Source: Archangium lipolyticum (GTDB taxonomy: Bacteria > Myxococcota > Myxococcia > Myxococcales > Myxococcaceae). From it: a stretch of 64,000 bases of DNA. Where the stretch lies: contig NZ_JANKBZ010000002.1 of NCBI RefSeq assembly GCF_024623785.1, positions 682,001-746,000 on the forward strand, in the 5' to 3' direction. Within the stretch, counting starts at the first letter, position 1. Every line of letters starts with the position of its first letter. The notes below the pieces were generated by a model. It ran no database searches. It saw only the letters and a list, made by a program, of their open reading frames with translations, and had not been told where the DNA came from. A program made the position numbers and the translations under genes. This document shows, piece by piece, positions 9,457 through 20,016 of this stretch.

Positions 9457-9586
9457 GCCACTCATGGAGGACTCGGGTATTCCGGACTCAAGGTTGTTTC
9501 TGATATCTCCGGAATACAAGCGATGCCCGGCCATGGTTGGGCCTGGAACACCCGGGGGGGTGCTCATGGAGATGAGGAGCAAGGGA

Positions 9587-12388
9587 ATGGATGGCGCTCC
9601 ACGAAAGTCGGCCCCGAGGCTGGACTCGGCCTCGGCCCAACTGGAGGTGTTGTGGAACGCGCCCCTGGGCATTGCCTTCGTGGACCGGGAGCTCCGGGTC
9701 CTGCGCATCAATCGGGCCCTGGCCGAGATGAAGGGCCTTCCGCTCCCTGAAGCGCACACGGGCAAGCTCCTCTCCGACGTGCTTCCGCCAGGCGAGGCCT
9801 CGAGGGAGCTCCTCGAGCGTGCCCGGCGCGTCCTCGCGACGGGTCAGCCCCTGGCGAATGTCGAGCTGGAGTGGGGGGCGCGGGAATCGCCAGGCAAGCA
9901 CCGGTTCTCCCGAGTGAGCTGCCACCCCGTCCACGACGGTGTGGAGGTGGTGGGCCTCTGTGTGTACGTCGAGGACACCACCGAGCGGATTCTCGTGGAA
10001 GAAGCTCGCCTGGTGAGCGAGGCCGGGCTGAGGCGTCTGTTCGACTCGAACCTCATCGGCATCCTGGTCTGGGAGCGGACGGGGGGCATCCTGGAGGCCA
10101 ATGGCCGGATCCTCGAGATGTTGGGGTACCACCGTGAGGACCTGAAGGGTGGGGGTCTCAACTGGCTCGCGCTCACTCCCCCCGAGCACGCGGGCGCCCA
10201 CGAGCGGAGTCCCGAGGAGGTGTTCTCCGCCCAGGTGCCTTCCGAGCGGGTGTTCCTGTGCAAGGACGGGCGGCGGGTGCTGGTGCTCCTGGTGGGCGCC
10301 TTCTTCGAGGGCTCCAGGTCCGAGGGCATCACCTTCGTGCTCGACATCTCCGAGCAGAATCGCGCGCGTGAGGCCCTCCGCGAGAGCGAGCTGCGCCTGC
10401 GCGGCGTCGTGGCCGCCCTGTCCGAGGGCATCGTCTTCCACGATACCGCGGGCGCCATCGGGTTCTCCAACGCGGCCGCCTGCCGGCTGCTCGGCCTCAC
10501 GCAGGATCAGCTGCTGGGCCGCACCTCCTTCGACCCGCGCTGGCGCGCCGTGAAGGAGGATGGCAGTCACTATCCGGGCGAAGAGCACCCGGCCATGCTC
10601 GCCCTGCGCACGGGGGCTCCCCAGCTCGACAAGGTGATGGGGGTCTACCGCCCGGATGGCACCCGGGTCTGGTTGTCCATCAACGCGCTTCCTCTCCCTG
10701 GCCCCGATGGAAGGACGCCCCTGGGGATGGTGGCGTCCTTCTTCGACATCACCGGGCGCAAGGAGACGGAGGAGGCACTCCGGGTGAGCGAGGAGCGCCT
10801 GCGGATGGCGATGGACTCGGCCGCCATCGGCACCTGGGACTTCAACCCGGTCACCCTCGGGCTGCTGTGGGACTCCCGCACCCGGGCCCTCTTCGGGCTG
10901 CCGCCGGACGCCCCGGTGGACTACGGCGTGTTCCTCTCGGGGCTTCACCCCGAGGATCGGGAGCGCACGGAGCAGGCCATCCAGTCGGCCCTGCGGCCGG
11001 AGAGCGGCGGGCACTATGACATCGAGTACCGCACCGTCGGCCTTCAGGACGGTGTCGAGCGGTGGATCGCGGCCCAGGGGCGTGCCTGGTTCGATGACAA
11101 GGGCCAGGCCTTCCGCTTCGTCGGCACGGTGCTGGAGATCACCCAGCGCAAGCGGGCCGAGGCCAGCGCGCGCTTCCTCTCGGACGCCAGCCGGCTCCTC
11201 GCGGAGCGCCTGGACAGGCCCGAGGAGATGCTCCAGCGGGTGGCCCGGCTCGTCGTCTCCACCTTTTCCACCTACTGCATCATGAGCGTGGTGCAGGAGG
11301 ACGGCAGCGTGTCGCGTGTGGCCGCTGTGCACAGGGAGCCCGCCAAGGAGGACTTCATCCGGAGGTCCTCGAAGTTCGGGCCCGGAGCCCAGGAGTCGAG
11401 TCCCCTGTTGGAGGTGGTGCGCACCGGCAGGTCGAGCCTCGTCCGGGACTTCACCCCGGAGGTCCGGCAGCGCTATGCCGTCAGCCCCGAGCACCTGGAC
11501 GTGATGAACGCGCTGGATGCCTGCTCGATGATGTGCGTGCCGATGCGGGCCCGGGGGCAGGTGGTCGGCCTGATGATCCTCTCGGCCGCCGCGCCCCAGC
11601 GGCGGTATGACGAGCAGGATCTCTCGCTGGCGGAGGAGCTGGCCCACCGGGTGGCCATGGCGCTCGAGAACATCCGCCTCTTCCGCGAGGCCAAGCAGGC
11701 CGTGGGGCTGCGCGACGAGTTCCTCTCCATCGCGAGCCACGAGCTGAAGACGCCGCTCACCTCGCTCAAGCTCCAGCACGCGCTCATCGACCGGTTCCTG
11801 GGGCCGGAGACCCGGGCGGCGGTGGGCCCGAGGCTCTCGGCGGCCATCCGGCAGGTGGAGCGGCTCTCCTCGCTCGTGGGCAGTCTGCTGGACGTGAGCC
11901 GCATCGGCGCCGGGCGGCTGACGCTCGAGCCCGTCGACATGGAGCTCACCCAGCTCATCCGCGAGGTGATGGATCGCTTCTCGGAGGTGTTCGCCCAGGC
12001 GGAGTGCACCGTGGACTTCCCCGCCACGCCGCCGGTGCGCGGGTACTGGGACCCCCTCCGGTTGGATCAGGTGCTCGTCAACCTGCTCTCCAACGCGGCC
12101 AAGTACGGGGCGGGCAAGCCCATCCGCGTGCGCGTGGCGGTGGAGGGGACGCTCGCCTCGGTGATGATCCAGGACGAGGGTATCGGCATCTCCCCCGAGC
12201 ATCTGCCCCGCCTGTTCTCCCGGTTCGGGCGTGCGGTGTCGGAGCGGCACTACGGCGGGTTGGGGCTGGGGCTCTTCATCTCCAGGCAGATCATCGAGGC
12301 CATGGGGGGTAGCATCCGCGTGGAGAGCTGGCCCGCCCGGGGCTCCACCTTCACGGTGGAGCTACCGCTGGGCGCGGGCCCGCAGTAA
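9587..12388 (+). CDS. orphan hybrid-free sensor histidine kinase with four PAS domains and a GAF domain
   Basis: A 933-residue protein without membrane segments, so probably cytoplasmic. Three or four PAS/PAC units fill about residues 10-530 (repeated ITGRKETEEALRVSEERL-type linkers), followed by a GAF domain at about 550-690. The kinase core has His718 in the H box IASHELKTPL, an N box with LLSNAAKYG, and G boxes DEGIGIS and GGLGLGLFISRQI. ATG 9587 is chosen for the GAGGAG at 9574-9579 seven bases upstream; earlier in-frame ATGs at 9533 and 9566 have poorer sites. No receiver domain or adjacent regulator is present. PAS/GAF sensors bind small ligands, flavin or haem; the signal is unknown. 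Confidence 0.9.
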   Translation: MDGAPRKSAPRLDSASAQLEVLWNAPLGIAFVDRELRVLRINRALAEMKGLPLPEAHTGKLLSDVLPPGEASRELLERARRVLATGQPLANVELEWGARESPGKHRFSRVSCHPVHDGVEVVGLCVYVEDTTERILVEEARLVSEAGLRRLFDSNLIGILVWERTGGILEANGRILEMLGYHREDLKGGGLNWLALTPPEHAGAHERSPEEVFSAQVPSERVFLCKDGRRVLVLLVGAFFEGSRSEGITFVLDISEQNRAREALRESELRLRGVVAALSEGIVFHDTAGAIGFSNAAACRLLGLTQDQLLGRTSFDPRWRAVKEDGSHYPGEEHPAMLALRTGAPQLDKVMGVYRPDGTRVWLSINALPLPGPDGRTPLGMVASFFDITGRKETEEALRVSEERLRMAMDSAAIGTWDFNPVTLGLLWDSRTRALFGLPPDAPVDYGVFLSGLHPEDRERTEQAIQSALRPESGGHYDIEYRTVGLQDGVERWIAAQGRAWFDDKGQAFRFVGTVLEITQRKRAEASARFLSDASRLLAERLDRPEEMLQRVARLVVSTFSTYCIMSVVQEDGSVSRVAAVHREPAKEDFIRRSSKFGPGAQESSPLLEVVRTGRSSLVRDFTPEVRQRYAVSPEHLDVMNALDACSMMCVPMRARGQVVGLMILSAAAPQRRYDEQDLSLAEELAHRVAMALENIRLFREAKQAVGLRDEFLSIASHELKTPLTSLKLQHALIDRFLGPETRAAVGPRLSAAIRQVERLSSLVGSLLDVSRIGAGRLTLEPVDMELTQLIREVMDRFSEVFAQAECTVDFPATPPVRGYWDPLRLDQVLVNLLSNAAKYGAGKPIRVRVAVEGTLASVMIQDEGIGISPEHLPRLFSRFGRAVSERHYGGLGLGLFISRQIIEAMGGSIRVESWPARGSTFTVELPLGAGPQ

Positions 12389-12411
12389 ACCCCGTGGGCT
12401 GGAGGTTCACC

Positions 12412-12804
12412 GTGGATCGCACGACGCTGCACTCAGACAAAGCACCGAAGGCCGTTGGTCCCTACTCGCAGGCCGTCGTGGTGGATACCACGCGGACCGT
12501 CTACCTCTCGGGCCAGACGCCCATCGAGCCCGCCACGGGCGAGCTGGTCCAGGGCGACGTGAAGGTGCAGACCGAGCGGGTGCTGGAGAACCTCCGCGCG
12601 GTGCTCTCTTCCGGTGGACTGGACTTCTCCCACGTCGTCCGGTGTGGCGTCTTCCTCGTCGACATGGCCGATTTCGCGGCGATGAACGAGGTCTACGGCC
12701 GCTACTTCCCCGGCAAGCCACCCGCGCGGACCACCGTGCAGGTGGCGGGGCTCCCCCTGGGGGCGCGGGTGGAGATCGACTGCATCGCGGTGGTCGCCCG
12801 CTGA
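12412..12804 (+). CDS. ridA: RidA family reactive intermediate deaminase
   Basis: A 130-residue YjgF/YER057c/UK114 protein: KAPKAVGPYSQAV at the N-terminus, LSGQTPIEPATGELV in the middle, and PARTTVQVAGLPLGARVEIDC with the conserved Arg that binds the imine carboxylate. It hydrolyses 2-aminoacrylate and related enamines released by PLP enzymes. GTG 12412 is preferred, with GGAGG at 12401-12405 six bases upstream. It starts 23 bases after the kinase stop and could be co-transcribed. Confidence 0.93.
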   Translation: MDRTTLHSDKAPKAVGPYSQAVVVDTTRTVYLSGQTPIEPATGELVQGDVKVQTERVLENLRAVLSSGGLDFSHVVRCGVFLVDMADFAAMNEVYGRYFPGKPPARTTVQVAGLPLGARVEIDCIAVVAR

Positions 12805-12812
12805 AGCGCGAC

Positions 12813-12852
12813 ACCCGGGCGGGGGCACGAGCCGTCCCGGCCCCCGCCGGGT
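12813..12852. terminator. G+C-rich hairpin between convergent ridA and actP
   Basis: ACCCGGGCGGGGGC (12813-12826) pairs with GCCCCCGCCGGGT (12840-12852) with one bulged base. It lies between two converging stop codons. There is no T tract; a bidirectional terminator role is inferred. Confidence 0.5.
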
Positions 12853-12859
12853 AGGGGCC

Positions 12860-14482
12860 TCAGGTGGTCTGGGGCCTCGGGGCCGGCACGGGCGCGGGCG
12901 TGGCCGCCGGCGTGGCCGCGGGAGCGGGCGCGTCGGCTTCCGCGCCCACGTGCATGCGGTGCCGCACCTCGGCGAAGCGGCCGGCCGCCTCGGGCTCGGG
13001 GGCGAGCAGTGACACCACCCAGCCCACCAGGAAGGCCAGCGGCATGGTGACGAGGCCCGGGTTCTTCAGCGGGAAGAGCGCGTCCTCGTGGCCCAGCAGG
13101 TCCACCTGCACCGTGGGCGACAGGAAGATGAACAGCACCGCGCTCACCGAGCCGGTGATCATGCTGGCCACCGCGCCGCGCGTGGTGAAGCCCTTCCAGG
13201 CCATGGACAGCAGCAGGGCGGGGAAGTTGGCGCTCGCGGCGATGGCGAAGGCCAGGCCCACCATGAAGGCCACGTTCTGCCCCTTGAAGACGATGCCCAG
13301 GAAGATGGCCAGGACGCCCAGGCCCAGGCTGGCCAGACGGGCCACGCGCAGCTGCTCGTGCTCCGGCGCCTTGCCCTTGCGCACCACGCTCGTCCACAGG
13401 TCGTGCGAGAGCGCCGCCGCACCCGACAGCGTCAGCCCGGCCACCACCGCGAGGATGGTGGCGAAGGCCACCGCGGAGATGAAGCCGAGGAAGGGCTTGC
13501 CGCCCACCGCCTCGGCCAGCATGGGCGCCGCCATGTTGCCGCCCTTGTCCACGAGCTTGATGGCATCGCGGCCCAGGAGCACCGAGGCACCGAAGCCGAG
13601 GATGAACGTCACCAGGTAGAAGTAGCCGATGAGGCCGGTGGCGTAGAACACGGAACCGCGCGCCGCCTTCGCGTTGGGCACCGTGTAGAAGCGCATGAGG
13701 ATGTGGGGCAGGCCGGCCGTGCCGAACATCAGCGCCAGGCCCAGCGACACCGCCTCCAGCGGGCTGGACACCAGCTTGCCGGGGGCGAGCACCTCGGGGC
13801 CGTACTGGTCCGCCGCCGCCTGGAAGAGCGCCAGCGGGTTGAAGTTGAACTTCACCAGCACCATCAGCGCCAGCACCGTCGCGCCCGCCAGCAGCAGCAC
13901 CGCCTTGACGATCTGCACCCACGTGGTGGCGATCATCCCGCCGAAGAGCACGTAGAGGATCATCACCACGCCCACGATGACGACGGCGGCCTCGTAGGAC
14001 AGGCCGAACATCATGTGGATGAGGTTGCCGGCGCCCACCATCTGCGCGATGAGGTAGAAGCTCACCACGGCGAGCGTGCCCACCGCGGCGGAGATGCGCA
14101 CCGGCGTCTGCTTGAGCCGGTAGGCCACCACGTCCGCGAAGGTGTACTTGCCCAGGTTGCGCAGGGGCTCGGCGATGAGGAACGTCACCACCGGCCAGCC
14201 CACCAGCCAGCCCACCGAGTAGATGAGGCCATCGAAGCCGGAGAGCGCCACCAGGCCGGCGATGCCCAGGAAGCTCGCGGCGCTCATGAAGTCACCGGCG
14301 AGCGCGAAGCCGTTCTGCACGGCGCTCACCCCGCCACCCGCCGTGAAGAACTCCGACGTCGTCTTCGTCTTGCGCGCCGCCCAATAGGTGATGGCGAGCG
14401 TGAAGCCCACGAACACCAGGAAGAAGACGATGGCGATGATGTTGGGCTCGCCAATCGAGGTCGCTGCCTGCTGTGGATTCAT
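12860..14482 (-). CDS. actP: cation/acetate symporter ActP (SSS family)
   Basis: A 540-residue sodium:solute symporter with about 13 hydrophobic segments. It has the family N-terminus ([38 protein letters not shown]) and [15 protein letters not shown] in the middle. The order DUF485 gene then SSS gene on one strand is the acetate permease arrangement (yjcH-actP), which supports acetate or other short carboxylate uptake coupled to Na+ or H+. The C-terminus ends in an Ala/Pro-rich tail of about 35 residues that is probably cytoplasmic and disordered. It begins 15 bases after the DUF485 stop. Confidence 0.92.
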   Translation of the reverse strand: MNPQQAATSIGEPNIIAIVFFLVFVGFTLAITYWAARKTKTTSEFFTAGGGVSAVQNGFALAGDFMSAASFLGIAGLVALSGFDGLIYSVGWLVGWPVVTFLIAEPLRNLGKYTFADVVAYRLKQTPVRISAAVGTLAVVSFYLIAQMVGAGNLIHMMFGLSYEAAVVIVGVVMILYVLFGGMIATTWVQIVKAVLLLAGATVLALMVLVKFNFNPLALFQAAADQYGPEVLAPGKLVSSPLEAVSLGLALMFGTAGLPHILMRFYTVPNAKAARGSVFYATGLIGYFYLVTFILGFGASVLLGRDAIKLVDKGGNMAAPMLAEAVGGKPFLGFISAVAFATILAVVAGLTLSGAAALSHDLWTSVVRKGKAPEHEQLRVARLASLGLGVLAIFLGIVFKGQNVAFMVGLAFAIAASANFPALLLSMAWKGFTTRGAVASMITGSVSAVLFIFLSPTVQVDLLGHEDALFPLKNPGLVTMPLAFLVGWVVSLLAPEPEAAGRFAEVRHRMHVGAEADAPAPAATPAATPAPVPAPRPQTT

Positions 14483-14497
14483 GGTGTGTTTCCCCTG

Positions 14498-14776
14498 TCA
14501 GCGACGGAACTGGTGGAGGGCCTTGTCGTACTTGTTGTTGGCCCACATGACGTAGATGCCGGTCAGCACCCAGGCGGCGGCGATGACCAGCGCGCCCAGG
14601 AGGATGCCGAGTGAGAGCCCCGGGGCGAGCAGCTTGCCCATGAGCGGCTTGTCGAAGGCCACGAGCAGGATGAAGCCGAAGTAGGACACCAACGTGCCCG
14701 CGGTGAGGACGGCGGCCACGCGCCATCGCGCCGCCGCCAGGGTTTCGAGCTCTTCGGCCTTTGTCTTCTGGGACAT
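14498..14776 (-). CDS. DUF485 small membrane protein (YjcH-like)
   Basis: A 92-residue inner-membrane protein with two hydrophobic helices (VAAVLTAGTLVSYFGFILLV and LGILLGALVIAAAWVLTGIY) and the DUF485 C-terminal YVMWANNKYDKAL. DUF485 proteins precede acetate permeases and are thought to assist them. ATG 14776 follows AAGGAG; the nine-residue in-frame extension is unlikely. First gene of the two-gene operon with actP. Confidence 0.9.
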   Translation of the reverse strand: MSQKTKAEELETLAAARWRVAAVLTAGTLVSYFGFILLVAFDKPLMGKLLAPGLSLGILLGALVIAAAWVLTGIYVMWANNKYDKALHQFRR

Positions 14777-14895
14777 GGTGCGGGGGTCTCCTTGGATGGG
14801 CACGCACGCATCCCATGAGCAACGCTCATTCCAGGCTTCAGCCTGAAGGGTCTCGCGGACTTGGCGCCTGCCACATCGCGTCAGACGTGTCGAAA

Positions 14896-14930
14896 GGTAA
14901 CGTCCCCGTCACCCCGGTAACGCCGGTAAC
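14896..14930. repeat. three short GGTAAC repeats in the intergenic region
   Basis: GGTAAC occurs at 14896, 14916 and 14925, the last two within CCGGTAACGCCGGTAACACCG. They lie in the 273-base gap between the divergent DUF485 gene (14776) and the permease (15050), so they may be regulator sites. No other gene is seen in this gap. Confidence 0.4.
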
Positions 14931-15049
14931 ACCGTTCCCCCGCCCCTCGGAGTCCCCACCAGGCATCCGCTCACGGAGGCCTCCCCGGGGCTCATTGCTC
15001 CGCCTCCGGGAGGTGTCCATCCCTTCACACATCCAGGGGGTGGAAGCCG

Positions 15050-16498
15050 ATGACACGCGAGCGGTACCAGAGGGAGGGGCAGCCGGGCGAAGCGCACGGC
15101 CAGGGTGACCCGGCATCCTCGGCGCTGCCCTTGCCGACGCTGCGTGTCATGGACGCCATCGCGCTCATCGTGGGCATCGTGGTGGGGGCGGGCATCTTCC
15201 GGACGCCCTCCCTGGTGGCGCAGAACTCGACGGGCCTGGCCTCCGTGCTGCTGTTGTGGGGCCTCGGCGGGCTGGTCTCCCTCATCGGGGCCATGTGTTA
15301 CGCGGAGCTGGCCAGCACCTGGCCCAACGCTGGAGGGGACTACCACTACATCCGCCGGGCGCTTGGGGAGTCGCTGGCCTTCCTGTTCGCCTGGGCGCGG
15401 CTGACGGTCATCCCCACGGGCTCCATCGCGTTGCTGGGGTTCATCTTCGGGGACTACGCCTCCCAACTGCTGCCGCTGGGTGCGCACTCGTCCGCCATCT
15501 ACGCCGCGCTCTCGGTGGTGGTGCTCACCGGGCTGAACGTGGCCGGCATCCGGTTGGGCAAGTGGACACAGAACCTGCTCACGGTGGCGGTGGTGGCGGG
15601 GTTGGGAATGGTCATCGTCGCCGGGCTCTTGTCCTCGCCGGCCGTTCCTCCACCGGCCACCGGGGCGATGGCGGGAGGAGCGGGCCATGCCGGTTGGGGA
15701 CTGGCGATGGTGTTCGTGCTGCTGACGTACGGCGGCTGGAACGAGGCGGCCTACATCTCCAGCGAGGTGCGCGGAAGCCGTCGCGGCATCGCCTCCGCAC
15801 TGCTGTGGAGCCTGGTGGCCGTCACCTGCCTCTACCTGCTGGCCAATCTGGCCTACCTGAAGGCGCTGGGGCTCTCTGGGGTGGCGCAATCGGATGCCGT
15901 GGCGGCGGAGCTCCTGCGGCGCGTGGCCGGGCCCGGGGGCGCTCAGCTCATCAGCCTGCTCATCTGCGCGGCGGTGCTCACCTCGTCCAACGCCACCGTC
16001 CTCATGGGCTCGCGCACGAACTACGCGCTGGGACGCGACTTCCCGATGTTCGCCCCCCTGGGGCGGTGGAGCGCCCGGGCGGGCTCGCCGGTGAACGCAC
16101 TGTTGATGCAGGGGACGCTCTCCCTGGCGCTGGTGGGCGTGGGCGCCATCACCCGGCGGGGCTTCGAGACGATGGTGGAGTACACCGCGCCCGTCTTCTG
16201 GTTCTTCTTCCTGATGACGGGCGTGTCGCTGCTGGTGCTGCGCCGGCGCGAGCCGGACGTGGTGCGCCCCTTCCGCGTGCCGCTCTACCCGCTCACGCCG
16301 CTGCTGTTCTGCGCGACGTGCGCATATCTCCTCTATTCGAGCCTCGCCTACACCGGGGCCGGGGCGCTCGTTGGCGTGGCGGTGCTGGCCACGGGGCTGG
16401 TGCCGCTGGTGCTCATGCGGCGGAAGGCCCGCCCGCGAAAGAATCCGTTGCACGGAGGTCGTACACCATGGGGAATCGGAAGGCAGCGATCGGCGTAG
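15050..16498 (+). CDS. APC-superfamily amino acid permease
   Basis: A 482-residue protein with 12 predicted membrane segments. The first helix motif IVGIVVGAGIFRTPS and the loop NAGGDYHYIRRALG are typical of the APC/LAT branch (SteT-like amino acid exchangers). YGGWNEAAYISSEVR in helix 6 and the FRVPLYPLTP segment near the C-terminus also fit. It imports or exchanges amino acids; the substrate cannot be assigned. Its 3' end overlaps the next gene by 31 bases in another frame, suggesting translational coupling. Confidence 0.9.
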   Translation: MTRERYQREGQPGEAHGQGDPASSALPLPTLRVMDAIALIVGIVVGAGIFRTPSLVAQNSTGLASVLLLWGLGGLVSLIGAMCYAELASTWPNAGGDYHYIRRALGESLAFLFAWARLTVIPTGSIALLGFIFGDYASQLLPLGAHSSAIYAALSVVVLTGLNVAGIRLGKWTQNLLTVAVVAGLGMVIVAGLLSSPAVPPPATGAMAGGAGHAGWGLAMVFVLLTYGGWNEAAYISSEVRGSRRGIASALLWSLVAVTCLYLLANLAYLKALGLSGVAQSDAVAAELLRRVAGPGGAQLISLLICAAVLTSSNATVLMGSRTNYALGRDFPMFAPLGRWSARAGSPVNALLMQGTLSLALVGVGAITRRGFETMVEYTAPVFWFFFLMTGVSLLVLRRREPDVVRPFRVPLYPLTPLLFCATCAYLLYSSLAYTGAGALVGVAVLATGLVPLVLMRRKARPRKNPLHGGRTPWGIGRQRSA

Positions 16499-17094
16499 CA
16501 CTGTTGGCGGGGCTGGGGCTCGGGGGCGGAGCGCTCGCCACGCAGGCCCCGGAGGGGCAGGACCCCTCGGACTTCGTCTACGTCCCTCCCAACCCGGGGC
16601 GGGCGGAGCTCCCCGAGCGGGCACCAGACGTGCCGTACGTGCCCACCTCACAGACGCTGGTGGACGCGATGCTGGAGCTGGCGGGCGTGCGGCAGGGAGA
16701 CGTGGTGTACGACCTGGGCTCGGGGGACGGCCGCATCGTCGTCACGGCGGCGAAGAAGTACGGCGTGCACGGGGTGGGCATCGACATCAACCCCGAGCGC
16801 ATCCAGGAGGCCGAGGCCAACGCACAGGCCGCGGGCGTTCAGCGGCTCACGGAGTTCCGGCAGCAGGACATCTTCAAGGCGGACATCGGGGATGCCTCGG
16901 TGGTGACGATGTACCTGCTGCCGAGCGTCAACAACCGGATGAAGCCCAAGCTGCTGCGGGACCTGGCGCCGGGGACGCGCATCGTCTCGCACGCCTTCGA
17001 CATCGAGGGATGGGAGCCGCTCAAGACCATCGAGGTGGAGGGGACCACGCTCTACCTGTGGGTCGTTCCCGAGAACCCGTCCCAGGTGCGGTAG
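16468..17094 (+). CDS. class I SAM-dependent methyltransferase with an N-terminal signal sequence
   Basis: A 208-residue protein. Residues 1-25 look like a Sec signal peptide (MGNRKAAIGVALLAGLGLGGGALA), followed by a Pro-rich linker and a Rossmann methyltransferase core: motif I VYDLGSGDGRIVV, then GIDINPERIQEA and VVTMYLLPSVN. ATG 16468 has CGGAGG about ten bases upstream. A methyltransferase outside the cytoplasm would lack SAM, so the leader may be a membrane anchor or the protein may face an unusual location. The substrate is unknown. It overlaps the permease gene. Confidence 0.85.
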   Translation: MGNRKAAIGVALLAGLGLGGGALATQAPEGQDPSDFVYVPPNPGRAELPERAPDVPYVPTSQTLVDAMLELAGVRQGDVVYDLGSGDGRIVVTAAKKYGVHGVGIDINPERIQEAEANAQAAGVQRLTEFRQQDIFKADIGDASVVTMYLLPSVNNRMKPKLLRDLAPGTRIVSHAFDIEGWEPLKTIEVEGTTLYLWVVPENPSQVR

Positions 17095-17122
17095 CCCACC
17101 GGGGCAGTGCAGTGATTGGCTT

Positions 17123-17148
17123 TGCTCGGTGTTGCCTGACACCGAGCA
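17123..17148 (+). terminator. perfect 10-bp hairpin after the methyltransferase
   Basis: TGCTCGGTGT (17123-17132), loop TGCCTG, ACACCGAGCA (17139-17148). It lies 29 bases after the methyltransferase stop and about 100 bases before the P450. There is no run of T residues afterwards, so it may be a terminator or a processing or attenuation element. Confidence 0.5.
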
Positions 17149-17244
17149 GAGCCGCTGATTCCTTTCCCACACAGTCTCTCGCCCACCGTGGCTCTCGCGC
17201 GGGGCCGGGGTCTATATGTCGGACCATCGCCCGAGGCCCCGCGC

Positions 17245-18441
17245 ATGAGTGCTCGACCCAACATCTACGCCCCCGATATCTGGAACAATCCACACGCCTT
17301 CTACTCCTCGCTGCGGCGCGAGGCGCCGGTCAGCCAGGTGGAGCCAGGCGGCTTGTGGGCAGTGACCCGTTACGAGGATGCGCTCCACGTCCTCAAGAAC
17401 CCGCAGATCTTCTCGTCGCAGGGTCTGCGCGCGGCTACCCAGCCGGCCTGGCTCGGGCAACGCAACCCGGTGAGTGACTCCATCCTGGTGTTGGATCCAC
17501 CGGAGCACACCCGCCTGCGCTCGCTCATTACCCGCACCTTCTCCGCCCCGGGCGTGGCCCGCCTGGAGTCCTTCGTCCGCTCCAATGCCGAGTCGATCGT
17601 CGCCGACATGCTGGCGCGCCGCCGGGTGGACTTCGTCGAGTCCATGGGCCTGACGCTGCCCTCGCGCACCATGAGCGCGTTGCTGGGACTGGACACCTCG
17701 CTGGCACCGCGTTTCAAGGGCTGGGCGGATGCCATCGTGAGCTTCGGCATCACCCCTCCGGACGCCACGGAGCGGCAGGCCGAGCTGCGCGCCACCCTGA
17801 CCGAGCTCAAGCAGCACCTGGGACAGGTCCTGGAGCTGCGCCGGCGCGAGCCCGGCCACGACGTGGTCAGCGATCTCCTCCAGGCCCGGGCTCAAGGCGG
17901 GGTCGTCTCGGATGACGAGCTGCTGGGTTTCCTCGTCCTGCTGCTGGTCGCGGGACTGGAGACGACGTACGACCTGCTGGGACTCTGCGGGCTGATGCTG
18001 GTGGACCAGCCGGACATCTGGGCGCGCTTGAAGGCGGACCGCTCGCTGGTTCCGAAGTTCGTCGAGGAGGTGCTGCGCTTCGAGTCGCCCTCTCAGTCCA
18101 CCATGCGCATCACCACCCAGGAGACCGAGCTGGGTGGGGTCCGGCTGCCCAAGGGGGCGGTATTGATGGTGCAGTTCGTCTCGGCCAACCGGGACGAGTC
18201 GGCCTTTCCCAATCCCCACCGCTTCGACCTGGACCGCACGGGCGCGCCGCACCTGGGCTTCGGCCATGGCATCCACTTCTGCGTGGGTGCTCCCCTGGCC
18301 CGGTTGGAGGCGCGGCTGGCCGTGGAGGTGCTGCTCGAACGTTGCTCCAAGCTGGTACGCGAGCCCGGGCCGGTCCAGTGGAACACGGCGGTGACCACCC
18401 GAGGGCCCGCGGTGCTGCACCTGGAACTTCACCCGGCCTGA
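17245..18441 (+). CDS. cytochrome P450
   Basis: A 398-residue soluble bacterial P450. I-helix oxygen motif AGLETTYD, ExxR in EEVLRFES, and haem-ligand loop FGHGIHFCVGAPLARLEAR with Cys346. ATG 17245 (MSARPNIYAPDIWNNPHAF) fits the usual N-terminus. It catalyses NAD(P)H-dependent monooxygenation with separate ferredoxin partners; none is encoded nearby. The substrate is unknown. It is a single gene convergent with the NtrC-type regulator. Confidence 0.95.
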   Translation: MSARPNIYAPDIWNNPHAFYSSLRREAPVSQVEPGGLWAVTRYEDALHVLKNPQIFSSQGLRAATQPAWLGQRNPVSDSILVLDPPEHTRLRSLITRTFSAPGVARLESFVRSNAESIVADMLARRRVDFVESMGLTLPSRTMSALLGLDTSLAPRFKGWADAIVSFGITPPDATERQAELRATLTELKQHLGQVLELRRREPGHDVVSDLLQARAQGGVVSDDELLGFLVLLLVAGLETTYDLLGLCGLMLVDQPDIWARLKADRSLVPKFVEEVLRFESPSQSTMRITTQETELGGVRLPKGAVLMVQFVSANRDESAFPNPHRFDLDRTGAPHLGFGHGIHFCVGAPLARLEARLAVEVLLERCSKLVREPGPVQWNTAVTTRGPAVLHLELHPA

Positions 18442-18453
18442 GTGGCGGGTGGC

Positions 18454-18460
<7 letters not shown>
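18435..18460. terminator. hairpin spanning both stop codons of convergent genes
   Basis: GGCCTGAG (18435-18442) pairs with CTCAGGCC (18453-18460). The left arm includes the P450 stop and the right arm includes the stop of the response regulator on the other strand, so each mRNA would end in the hairpin. Confidence 0.5.
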
Positions 18461-19815
<1,355 letters not shown>

Positions 19816-19989
19816 AGGTGCTTGCCCCCCTGTCCGAGGCCGCTCGCGGGGGCCCGGCGGATTCTCGGAAGGCTTGACCGTAAGGGTAGTCCCTCGGACC
19901 CGTCCTCTGTCCACCTCCAAACGGATTGACGAGGTGCGTCATGCCCGGCGCGCCGAGCGAGCCCGCTGGTGCGGCTCGCATCGGAGAAG

Positions 19990-20016
19990 GCCCTGAGCCG
20001 CTCGCTTCCTCAGGGC
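19990..20016 (-). terminator. hairpin at the end of the polyketide operon
   Basis: GCCCTGAG (19990-19997) and CTCAGGGC (20009-20016) form an 8-bp stem; the right arm contains the stop codon of the SDR gene. It has no T tract. It is placed to terminate the 20-34 kb operon, but weak readthrough into the response regulator is possible. Confidence 0.35.

Noticed and set aside
7819-9765. A single 648-residue minus-strand protein
   Set aside because: Only the last 240 residues have normal composition; the upstream part is antisense to the fatty acid hydroxylase gene.
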